DNA from: Echinarachnius parma | Taxonomy: Eukaryota > Echinodermata > Echinoidea > Clypeasteroida > Echinarachniidae | DNA length: 64,000 nucleotides | Direction: 5' to 3' | Assembly (NCBI GenBank): GCA_037951105.1 | Contig: JBAMJV010011101.1 | Coordinates: 1-64,000 of the forward strand | Part shown: in pieces, positions 31,867-44,500 of the stretch | Numbering within the stretch: position 1 is the stretch's first letter | Layout of the letters: each line of letters begins with the position of its first letter | Made by a program: the position numbers and the translations under genes | Notes under the pieces: model-generated | What the model was told of the DNA's origin: nothing | The model's database searches: none | What the model saw: the letters and a program-made list of their open reading frames with translations, nothing else

Positions 31867-34800
31867 ATCTCGCCGTAACACTCCTCTGACAGCATGTAGT
31901 ACTTGTTAGAGAGCCGGCCCTTCATGGCGGCTATTGCACCCTCCGCAGCCTCGTTGTACATTTCCGCTGTGGATATAAGAAAAAACATCCATAATTTGTT
32001 TTAACATTTATTTTTTTACTCATTATAATTCCTATATCAATATAAAAATAAATAGTTATTTTATCATTATTATTATTAGTAGAAGTGTAATGGCTGATCA
32101 ATATTTTAACATTTAAATTTTTTTTCCATTATTATTATTATTATTTATTTCATTACATTTTTTTTTTTTTTGGGGGGGGGGGGGGGGGAATTGTTTTCCA
32201 TTCAATACAATAAAAGCCTGCCAAACATTCTTTCCAATGAAAGAGCTATATATCTCATCCTCTAATAAATACTAACCGGCTTTTTCAGGATCCTTATCAA
32301 GGTCTGGTCCCCCGTTGCGGAACATCTCGGCCATTCGGGCCTGCAGCTGGTAGTTGGGATCGTCCATCATGGCATCAAAGTGACCGTCTGTATCTTCACT
32401 GGTGTGACTGACCGCCTCTTCATACCAATGCATGGCCTCCAGCCAGGAACGAGTTCTATGGGTGATAAATAGGAGGAATACTGTTTGGACAAGGTTGCAA
32501 ATAATTCTTAATATATTGGTGCATTGTTGGGATTATACAAGTAAATAATGTATCAATGTATCAATGTATCAGACTCGATTCCTTGCAAAGTCCAATTTCC
32601 TTCACTTTTGTGGCTTCCAGCTAGGAACAAGTTCTATGGGCAAAGATTCATAGGAATATTGTATTGTTTTGTATTGAATATTGTTTGTACAAGGATACAA
32701 ATGGTTTGTTGTAATACATACTGTTAGAATGATACCATAATTGATGTATCGATGTATCAGACTTGATTCCCAGCTAAGGCCAATTTCCTTAGGCTTAGCT
32801 CATGTTCATGTTTTTGTTTCTTTAAATTACCTCACATCAACGGATACACATTGCAATTATTAAGTTATCATGCGGCAGATTTAGCTGCACATACCGTTCA
32901 CTGCCAAGGTTGACTCTAGTGTCATAGCCCCTTGCCACAAGCAACATGGCCGCCCTATCCCCTGACACTGCAGCCATCATTCCCACACACAACAGATTTT
33001 ATGAGGCAGTTTTTGCTACAAACAATAGATTTTGCTGCACATACCGTTCACTGCCGAGGTTGAGACCAGTGTCGTAGGCCCTAGCCACAAGCAACATGGC
33101 CGCCCGGTCCCCTGCCTCTGCAGCCATCTCCATGTACTCCACGCCCTCGTTCAGGTAATCATCATTTTCCTGTGTCAAAGGTCAAAGGTGAAAATGGATG
33201 AGCTCAGAGGCTGCAGCAGAATCACACTACGTAGATACCTTGGCTGGTATTCAATTCAATAATTACATAAAAATAGAACCAATGGCTTAACATTTTACAA
33301 ACAAATGAGATGTCATATCTTTATTAGTGCTTTGGATTTTCGTTTATTCAAGCAAATGTTAATAAAAACAAGTTGAATCCAAGATAAGTACATTTCTTAG
33401 GGTTAAACCTAATAAAAATCTTCATTTAGTAATACCGAGCCAGGTAACAGCTGCTTGCAAGAAATAAAGACAAACAGAGGCTTCAACAGATTTGAATCAA
33501 ACACTACATGTAGGTCAAAGAGAAGAAATAAATCTAATACATGAATACAACAGAGCTGATTGTAAGTATGGAATGAAATCTGAGGCTACAACAGAATTGC
33601 TCCCGCATACCAGAACACATTTGTTTGCAAAATAATTACACCACACACCAGGACAAGGTTGCTTGCAACACAATTACACCACACATCAGTCACTAAAACA
33701 CTTTTTTTGCAACATAATTACACCATACACCAGAACACAGATGATTGCAACAGAATTACACCATACACCAGTACACAAGTTGTTTACAATATAATTACAC
33801 CACACACTACAACATATTTACAGTTACTTGTAACAGAATTACACCACACACATGACACAGAATCAGCAGCAGAATTAAACCATACACCAGTTCTAACACA
33901 GTTGCTTGTGCACAATAGAACTACACCATACACCGAACACATTTGCTTGCAACAAATCACACCATACACCAGAACACAGTTGCTTTGAAGAGAATTACAC
34001 CATACACCAGAACACAGTAACTTGCAACAGAAATACACCACACGACAGAACACAAGTTGTTTACAATGTAACACACCACACACTAGTACAAATAAACAGT
34101 TGCTTGCAACATAATTACCCCATACACCATATTACAGAATCAGTTTGCAACAGAATTACACCATACTCCAGAACACATTTGCTTGCAACAAATTACACCA
34201 TACACCAGAACACAGTTGCTTTGAATGGAATTACACCATACACCAGAATACAATTTGCTTACACATTTTGCACTACATACTAGGATATAAGTTGCTTGTA
34301 ATAGAATTACACTACATACTAGGATATAAGTTGTTTGCAATAGAGGTTGCAACAGAATTTCTCCATACACCAGGGCACAGTTATATCACTATAACTATTG
34401 ACAATCTACATGTAACCCCTTGCATACAGGAACCGAGTGGGCTATGTACAAAGTCTATGGGGATTTCAGAATCTTGAAGGGAACGGGTTAATTGATACTA
34501 CATTGCACATTTCACAGATACACTAAATACAGAATACTATGACCAGAAGACTATTCATGCGTTCCCACCAAGCTCCTATATACAATGAAAGTAGCCAGGG
34601 GGTTTGCTCTAATTATTTCCCATGGGCGTGCCGCATTCAACTCAAAAGCTAAGGGCTTGGCAACTGAAGGACAGGGAAAAAATAAGGATTTTGGAAAATT
34701 ATGGGAACTAAACAAGTTGAGTGAAAAAATAGGGTCTTGGGAACGGGTCAGAATTGGACCGCCGAGTCCATAAATTGTGCGTATCATGTGCTAAGTCAAT

Positions 34801-35484
34801 GAGCGTACCGTGCGTGCATGGCGAGCAGTATGATGCAGCACACCACCCAGCTGCATAACAGTGCTTATCTTCATCTTCTTTTCATTGAACAATTGGAAAA
34901 TAAACTAACATTCAAGTTACACATTGCATAAATATTTGATTGCTTGCTTCTAAAAATCTAATATATATTTTCAATAAATGATTAAATAAAAATAAATAAA
35001 CTATTAAATAATTGAATGAAACAACAAAACAATCAATCATTCAATCAATGAGTCCATCCAAGAAACCATCTTTCTATCAAACAAGCACACAATCACTCAA
35101 TCAACCAATAAATGAATGAATGTTTAAATGAATACATAAACTAAGTAAATGGATGAAACAACTAACATATCAACTAACAAAACAAGGAAACTAATCAATA
35201 CAATCAATCAATTGATACATCAAACTTACAGGAGCAGGGTCATCACGGAGCACCTGTATGTAGACAGTCAGTCAGTCAACCAAGGAAAGAATGAATGAAT
35301 GAATGAATAAATAAGTTTATTGTTAACAGCAATCGGTCAATGAATCAAATCTTATACATGCATGATTAAATGAACCATCTGGTGGCTCACCTATTGGACT
35401 GACTGACTGACGGACATTGGTCAACCTACTGACCGATAAACCAAATGGACCAACCAACAGACCAACCAGCAAGGAATTCAATTG

Positions 35485-35518
<34 letters not shown>

Positions 35519-38500
35519 CAATCACTTCTGTGAGCAATCTTTGGGCAATGAAAACCTCAGACTCAATCAAAATAAATGGTTTAAGAAAAAAAAAAAATAA
35601 CCAGTCAATCATTCAATTGATCACCCAATCAACTAACCAATCAATTGAAATTAATCAAACTTACGGGAACAGTGACTTCCACAAGCACATCATGAGGCAT
35701 CTGCAGGCACAGCCTTCCCATAGCAATGATGGCTTCCAGACATCCGCAGTCTGCTGCGTGACGCAGATGATAGAGGGCAGCCTCCATGTTGCGGCTGTCG
35801 TCATCGGGGGCAAAGCGTCCCAGCTCATGGTACTTGGCCATGTCCAGATGAATCTGACAAGCAACAACAACAATGATTATAACAATGAAAATGATAATGA
35901 TAATAAATAAATAACAACAACAACAATGGCACATTCATAATGCGCATATCTCACGTATGACTCGATGCAGGATGTTCAATTATAACAAGGATGGTGATTT
36001 TTGTGAAGTACTGCATCGCCATGATCCAGTGGGCATTTGGGAAAAACTCACTGGCCAGCTCCACATCTTTGTAATTGTGTGTGTTCGTGCTGGAGTTCAA
36101 CCATTCTTCATGGGTCAATCAAAATTAATTTGGTTCCCTTCTATATAACAAAAATGTAATCATAAGTTATCAGAATTTAGTTACTCCGTTCCCTTCCCGA
36201 TTTTGCAATCCCCATGTAGTCTTTGTACATAGCCTACCAGGTTCCCACGTTCCCGTAGGCAAGGGGTTAACACAGCCAAGCCCAAGTAAGGTCGTGCATA
36301 CCAGTCCTAGGATGGAACCCCCAGTGCTTGCTATGAGCGTCTTCCTTAGCTGGATCTCCATATTGATGCAAGACAGCATTGTTTAATAACTCTACATTCA
36401 TTTCAAGTTAATCACTATTTGTTTCTTATCAATAAATGTAATCATGAATAAGGATTTCAAAAGTTAACATGGCCTAGCCCAAGAAAAGTCTTCCATACCT
36501 GGCCTAGGATTGAACCCCCAGTGCTCGCCATTAGTGTCTTCCTTAGCTGGATCTCCATATTGACGCAAGACGGGAGTCGGTTTATAACTCTACATTCATT
36601 TTAAATCAATAAATTATTTTCTTATTTAAAAATAATCATAACTTGGGATTATCAAAGAAAGCCAAAGAAAGGTTGTGCCTACCAGTCCTAGGATGGAACC
36701 CCCAGTGCTCGCCATTAGTGTCTTCCTTAGCTGGATCTCCATATTGACGCAAGACGGGAGTCGGTTTATTACTCTACATTCATTTTAAATCAATAAATTA
36801 TTTTCTTATTTAATAATAATCATAACTTGGGATTATCAAAGAAAGCCAAAGAAAAGTTGTGCCTACCAGTCCTAGGATGGAACCCCCAGTGCTTGCCATG
36901 AGTGTCTTCCTTAGCTGGATCTCCATGTTGACGCAAGACGGGCGGTGGTTCACATTACGCTCCAGGAACATCGCCCTCTTCTCCTCATCCTGAACACAAA
37001 AACACAAATAAGTAAATAAATTAATACAAACATCAAAACATCAATGGCAAATACATGTAGTTCAGTTAATTGTTTTTGATAGACGGCTAATTTATTACTG
37101 CTGAACAAATAGACATTGTTCTTTCATTTTCAATACAGATTGTGGATATCAAGAGGGTTTGAATGGATACTTAAGAAAAATATTTCTTGTTGACCGTTAA
37201 TGGTTATAACAGGGCTCGACACTAACACTTGCCCTGTTGCCCGGGGCAAGTACAAATTTATGTCAGGCAAGTCATATTTCATAAATGGTTGAGTTTCGTT
37301 GCCTGATCAGGCAACCTCCATTTCTCAACTGCGAGAGAAAAATTTAATTTCTTCTGTGTAAATCCCATCTATGTCAAAGAGAGAAATATGTCAAGCAGAT
37401 CTAGGACAATTAGTTTTTCTCTTCTCTTTTACATTGTTTTTATGGGTAACTAGAAAAGAAAGTTAGTGTGGCGGCTTGTAATAATACAAATAAAATACGC
37501 CTGCTTCTGTAATTTATTGTTTTGATTTATTTAGGTTCCTATGAGTATTATAATTCAATCCTAAGGCTATTGTTACTGAGCACCGTTCAGAAATACATTT
37601 ATACTATTAAAATCTCAACCCTACTAGTCTATATCGAAGCTACCACCACTTTATTTTTCATATATTATTCAAATCAGTTTGCCACTACATAATGCGCATA
37701 TATCATATTTTGCCAATTATTTGTAAACTGACCTTCACCTTTAATTGACCATTTAACCTACTCAATCTAAGCTTGGATTACAAATACGCTTATCCTATTC
37801 TACTTACTACACATATCCTCGAATGAATATTCAATAGAGTACATAAGTAGTCCGTCATGTCACATTTTTTTATAGTGCATACATGAAGTTATGGTTCTAA
37901 CCAAGATGTCTTTTGATTCTGGCCATTAGTATTGGTTTGGAGATGGTCGATTGCCTTTTTAGCAACTGGCTTGCCCGACATTGTTTAGAACAATTACACA
38001 CAAATAGCGGTGACATCACACTTGGAAATCTACTATGCACGTTGCTTGCCTTCATGGCATCATACATTTTCATAAACTTGAAGCTGAAAATCATCAATGG
38101 ATGTTAGCATCTCAATCCATGCAAATGTTTGACAACTGAAAAACACTTCATGAAGTTGAGTATGATTTATGCACACATGGGAAATCCCTTTCATTTGTAA
38201 AATTTGTGAAACACCATGCACTAGACATACATTCTAGAATATCTTTTCCTCTATTTGATACAACAGAATGTAAATATAAAGTGTTTCATAGATATAAGGC
38301 GTATTTAGTGCAGAATTGCTAAAAACTGAACTTATTTGCTGTGAAGGATTGCAGAATAAAGGCAAGTAATATATTTGTGTACAAATTAAAATAACTGAGA
38401 GTAAATACATGTGTATATGCTATATAATACCCTTTTTTCTAATTTTTTTAGTGAAATAAGTTGTTTTCTTACTTCCTTGATCTGCTGAGAATATGAAGTC

Positions 38501-41500
38501 AGACGCTGTTGTATTAAAGAACAAGAATCTTAATAAATGAGGCATAGCCTCAAACTCGTTTAAAGGGGAATTCCACCCCAGAAATGTGATGTTTGCTATA
38601 AAATGAAGTGAATATGAAGAATCATGATCGAAAATCTGAGCCAAAACGGTAGAGCAATAAAAGAGTTATGACAGGATGAACTTTGCTCCGATTTTTAGTA
38701 TCGTTCGCAATTGCTATCGATCGTGACGTCACTTGCGAGCTGCAGCAATTTTTACTTCTACATGGACATTTTACAAAATTTAAATTTTCTTAATAACGAA
38801 GCAAATTTATGAGCTTACAAATGCCAAAGAGGTTGGCTCATCGATATTCTTCTATGAATTCGTGAAAACAAGCAGAGAAAATTTTATTTTTAGCAACGAA
38901 AATGAGAAATAAGTGTATTTTCATGTACTAAAGCCATGGCGAGTTGCTCGTCAATGATGTTGCATATCTCTGATCTATCTCTGTATTCATCCTTTAGCCC
39001 GTTCTGATTTTGCTACAACATGCATACTCCATAGACCCAAGCCCGAGTATATTCGGGAACAGTCCTGAATGGGCTAATATGCACATAGAGAACATCTTGG
39101 TGTGATTTATGCTATACAAGAACTGTTTTTTTTATCATCATCATTATTATTTAATTAGAATACTAAAAACTATTTCCATTAAAATCTAATTGTATCTATT
39201 TTAAGGGCTTCTTTGAGATGTTCAGCAGCAGGTTTAGGAATTTTTGGTGCTAAATTGTTCTGAGCCCCAGTATATTTTTCCCAGGCAACCAAACAAAAAG
39301 TTCTAAAGATCTAACTTTAAACCCAGTCACAATAACAAGCATGAAGTGGAATGAATTAAGAAACAAATCTGCAATCTGAACTAATGACTAGTGAACTATT
39401 TTGCAAACATGCAACATTATGAATTGAACATCAATTATATAACATGGATAGGGAATTACGAATCACTGCACAGAAAGAAATTAGTAGTACTCTGTAATAA
39501 CAAAAACCACAATCAAGATAAAATGCAGTATACGCACCCAGTAGAATATCCCTAAATATTCATCTTCCTACATATATTTTTTTTAATGGAAATGAAAGAA
39601 TGTAACAACAGATGTCAGTCCCTTATTGGTCATCATTATTGCCAATATCTCATCATTGTGGCAAAATGCCATGCCATGGCTTAGTCTTAGTCTTGCAATC
39701 TCAAATACAAGCTCATACATTCTAAGTCTAAGCTACATAATATCTTCATCTCATCGGATGACGGGTCATAGAGAAATTTGCAGTTCAATAGTCTGTAGTA
39801 TTGGCAGGTGGAAATTTACACAAGTTAAACATCTATAGCTGCAATGGGGATGCTGTAAGTTTTAGTGAACTGGACATGATAGCCTTACATTTGAAGCAAT
39901 CATCTCTGACATCAACTAAACTGAGAATGTGGTTTTAGAGTTTTTGTCATTTTTTCATTCAGGAAGTAGAGGGGAGATACTAAAATATTTCAAATTATTA
40001 AAATAATTTCACTAAGTGGATTAACAAGTGAAAGACTTCAATGCTTCCAGTCAATGGTTAACCCATTCTCTCGGAGATTCTGAAATCCCCATATACTTTG
40101 TAACGAATAGCCGACCAGGTTCCTGTGTGCAAGGTGTTAACCCATTGGTGTGAAGATTCTAAAATCCCTATAGACTTTGTACATAGCCCACCAGGTTCCC
40201 ATAGGCAAAGGATAACCAATTCCCTTTAATAGAGCTTCTGAAATCCCCATAGACCTTTGTACATAGCCCACCAGGTTCCCATAGACAAAGGATAACCAAT
40301 TCCCTTTAATAGAGCTTCTGAAATCCCCATAGACCTTTGTACATAGCCCACCAGGTTCTCATAGACAAAGGATAACCAATTCCCTTTAATAGAGCTTCTG
40401 AAATCCCCATAGACCTTTGTACATAGCCCACCAGGTTCTCATAGACAAAGGATAACCAATTCCCTTTAATAGAGCTTCTGAAATCCCCATAGACCTTTGT
40501 ACATAGCCCACCAGGTTCTCATAGACAAAGGATAACCAATTCCCTTTAATAGAGCTTCTGAAATCCCCATAGACCTTTGTACATAGCCCACCAGGTTCTC
40601 ATAGACAAAGGATAACCAATTCCCTTTAATAGAGCTTCTGAAATCCCCATAGACCTTTGTACATAGCCCAACAGGTTCCCATACACAAAGGATAACCAAT
40701 TCCCTTTAATAGAGCTTCTGAAATCCCCATAGACCTTTGTACATAGCCCACCAGGCTCCCATAGGCAAAGGATAACCAATTCCCTTTAATAGATATTCTG
40801 AAATCCCCATATACCTTTGTACATAGCCCACCAGGTTCATGTGGGCAAGGGGTTAATAGACAGGCAGACTAAGAGTTCGCACTCACATTCTCCATGGTCT
40901 CGCTCTCCGACTCCGTGCGGAAGCGTGCCCTCTTGTGAAACACGTCCACCAGACTGGGGGGCGGCGACATCGCCATGTTGTCCATCTGGGGCGACATTGC
41001 GACGTCATCCGGCGAGGAGGGGGGCTCCGAGAACGAGATGCGACACGGGGGCGAGGCGGCGATCGGTGACATCATCCCGTTGGATCCGTACGATGAGGAA
41101 TACTCGGAGGTGGAGCGCTCGTAGATGACAAACTGGGTCACGTCGAGAGGGGAGATGGAGGGGCGGGCGCGTGACCTGTACACGCGGTTCTCTGTTCCCC
41201 TGCACACCGTCTTGGATGATTTCTGAGTTGCGGAAGAGCAAGTATTGTAATAGTCGTTACAAACATTTCCTTGAGTTAGGAAGGAGGAGGAAGGCAGGCG
41301 TGGGTAGACAATTAGGTAACAGGAACAAATGCTCTCAGAAAATGAATTGTTATCACAATGCTTATTTCTTCAGTCGTGAAAAAAAAACAAGCTCACCTAG
41401 AGTAAGCTCGCCTGGAGATTGACATATTATCATGCTCCATGATTGCCGAGCTATGCATGTCGAATGGCATGAGCTGAGGTGGTAAAGAGAACTAGCTTCA

Positions 41501-44500
41501 TATGTAGATGGTAAATAGTGTATAAGTGCATGTTTGTTTAGGTGTGTTTTAGTGTGCTCATGTCAAAAGTTTACAAAGGTAGTACTTACCTGCAATTTGA
41601 CATATTTCTCATGCTCGGTGATCTCCGTGCTGTGCATGTCAAACGGCGTGAGAGCGAGGTGGTCACAGATCTGGTTGCATGCGTGCGTTGCGAAGAACAA
41701 CGCCATTCCGCGGGTTCCCAGATTGCCCTCATTGTACTCCTTCCCCGTCGATGTGTGGATCTGAGGATCGGTGTACAGGTCACCAACACCTGGAGAAGAT
41801 GATAATTATGATAATTATGATAATGCTAGTGACAAGCCTCCACACTAACATTTTTCCTTACTGGCCACTTCGGGCAAGTAAACTCATAACTTTTCAAGTT
41901 TTACTTGCCCAAATAGAAATTGTACTTGCCCACTAACTTATAGATGAGAATTAAACCAGAAGGAATTACGCTATTCTTTCATGGTTGACCAATCATTTAG
42001 TTGCCCGATCGCCAAACCAAATTAGGCCATTCATGAAATGTTACTTGCCCGACATCAATTTGTACTTGCCCTGGGCAATAGGGCAAGTGCTAATGTAGAG
42101 CCCTGGATAATAGAAATAATAAGAATATTTTTTACATGTAACGTACCGGTACATGGAATATGATAGGTAATCATCTAAGACCCCTTTGAAAAACAGCTTG
42201 TAGCTGACAAGGGCAATCCATCCCAGGAGTGGAGAATAAATAAGAGTGGCATTTTAATCACAGGCATTGGACACCCACTGACAATCAATCTGCATGTTAA
42301 GAGCAGTTTTTACTCCATTGGGTGCAATCCATTCTGGCAGCCATCAGGAGCAATCAACAGTATACAGTTATAAAACACTAGACTCCTACCAAAACAAATC
42401 TTGGTGTAGGTACACATTTTTCAGGGCAACACCATCAAGTTAGGAGTAGGAGATCCAGAAGTCCTGATCCGGACTGGATATTCTTTCTTGAGTTAGTGGT
42501 AGTCTTTATCATGTTTTTATACTTTCTTGGGCTTGTAGGACTACAATTCACAGATTACTGCAAGCAGAGTTCTCCCACTGGCTTTTCTTTAAGGTGGCCG
42601 AAATGACACATCAGATAGACTCCCACCATAAACTTGTATGTAGTAGATCCTAATGTGTTGGTGCCCCCCCCCCCCCCCAAATCGTTTCTAGTAGCAACAT
42701 AATTTTGTTCTGGTGGCCATTGGCAATTTGGCACCCATGCCACTACTAAGGGCAGGGCTTAGCAAGGAAGAAGTAGGGTAGTGTCAGATGTAAGGGAGTG
42801 GTGTTAGGTGCGTTAGGTAAGTTTCAGGGAGCTTGACAGTTTGCCCTCAGAATAGGCAAGGAGGGAGAAAATAGTAAAACTCATGTTGCCTACCTTGGAT
42901 GTCTACCACAATGAGTTTGTGTCCAGATCTCTCAAAGGTGAAATGACTGAATGCCTGCGAAAAGTAACAATAGTAGCATTTTTACTATTTAGATCAAATG
43001 GCAAGATTTGTATGCATGTTCACAAAAAAGGAATAGAGCCTGTCAAAGGATCTTCTTTCCATAGTTATGTAATAATTTACAGTACATGACACATGTGTAA
43101 CTACACAGCTACTTGGTTTCTTGGAAAAGGTTACATAATATTTAAAGATTTGCACAGCAAACAAGATAAATTTAAAGAGGTGTTATCAACGCTTACACAA
43201 CTATACTGCATCTTGTTGTTTATATACAAACTATTTTTAGATATCGTTGTCGTCGTCGTTGTCGCAGCCGCCGCCACCACCACCCTCACCACCACCATGA
43301 TCATCATAATCATAATCCTCATCATTATCACCATCACCATCATTATCCAGATAACCTGCAAGTACCTGTGGTGTTTGTCTCAGAGCCTCATCCCGGACAA
43401 AGCCAGAGTTTGAGTTGTACTTGATGTATTTGCCCTCGATGTAACTCTCCAGATGGAAGAAGGGGTTGCCCGGGCGATTGGGGAACTCCAGGACTGCCAT
43501 CTGGAAAATGTCCACCTTCAGGAATTAAGGAGAGAAAGCAATGACTTATCAAAATGTTTTACCAAAAAGTTTACAATAATAGTAAATATATTACTCATTG
43601 CGGATATAGTATCGAAAATAATATCGCTAGTGATATTCGTTTGTCTCGCAATGTAGGTCAACTAGGAATCTAAAAGATCACGACGTTTCGTGTGCCGCTG
43701 CAACACTTTATCAATAATTTGATATATTTCAAGTACAATCATAGCTGTGTATAGTGACCACCCAAAGGAAACAAGTGACCATGTTATATGCAGGTTCACT
43801 GCTATAGACAGGTGGCCACTAAGACAAGGTTGACTGTATATTAAAGAAAAGAAATAAAAGAGAAGAATTGGGGTTCTGCGGGTGTCTTCAAGACCAATCT
43901 TTGTGTTGACTATTTAAACAAAACAAACTAAAAGCAAATGACACATATGTGAAAAACAAACAGACAACCCAACAAACACATAGAGAGCTGTCTAACGCAA
44001 CAAGTAATTCTTATAACATGTGAATTGTGAACTCCAAGTAATTTTTCATCATGTTGGATAAATAAATTAGATCCTGACATCTTGAATCTAAATAAGCTCC
44101 TTCAGAGATGTATGCACCCAAAACTCTTCCAGTCTATCTAAAAAAATATGGTCCCATCTTTAAACAATAAGCAACAGACCCCCAAAACAAACAAACATAT
44201 TTGCTTTCATATAACTGACCTTCTTTGGTGGGTTGTGCCTGTTGAACTCCTCTCCCCAGATCTTTGCGTCCATCTGCAGTCGGACGTCGTCGAAGTAGAT
44301 GTCCCTGGTCGTGCTCAAGTCCATGTATCTCTTGGCAACAAAGTTAGGGGCGTGGCTCCAGTCATGTCGGCTGAAGTTGGACTTCTTCTTCCTGCAACAA
44401 ATCAATCAAATTGAAAATTAAATCATATCAAATATAGAACAAGTCAAGTAAAAACTAGATGGATCTTTGACTGCGCGCAGTCGAAAATGATGCCTCCGCC

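Noticed and set aside
33605-34380. Regular short repeats resembling a CRISPR array
   Set aside because: Units are degenerate and contiguous without unique spacers, in an intron of an animal gene; it is a satellite.
35482-35910. 142-codon frame rich in NQSI
   Set aside because: It translates the AATC simple repeat and the antisense of eEF2K exon 10.
40466-40779. Minus-strand frames with repeated VWEPVGLCTKVYGDF-type peptide
   Set aside because: Pure product of the 80-bp array inside an eEF2K intron; 80 is not a multiple of three.
43093-43413. 106-codon plus-strand frame with Val/Ala/Thr/Ile runs
   Set aside because: It comes from the trinucleotide repeat beside eEF2K exon 5 and is antisense to that exon.
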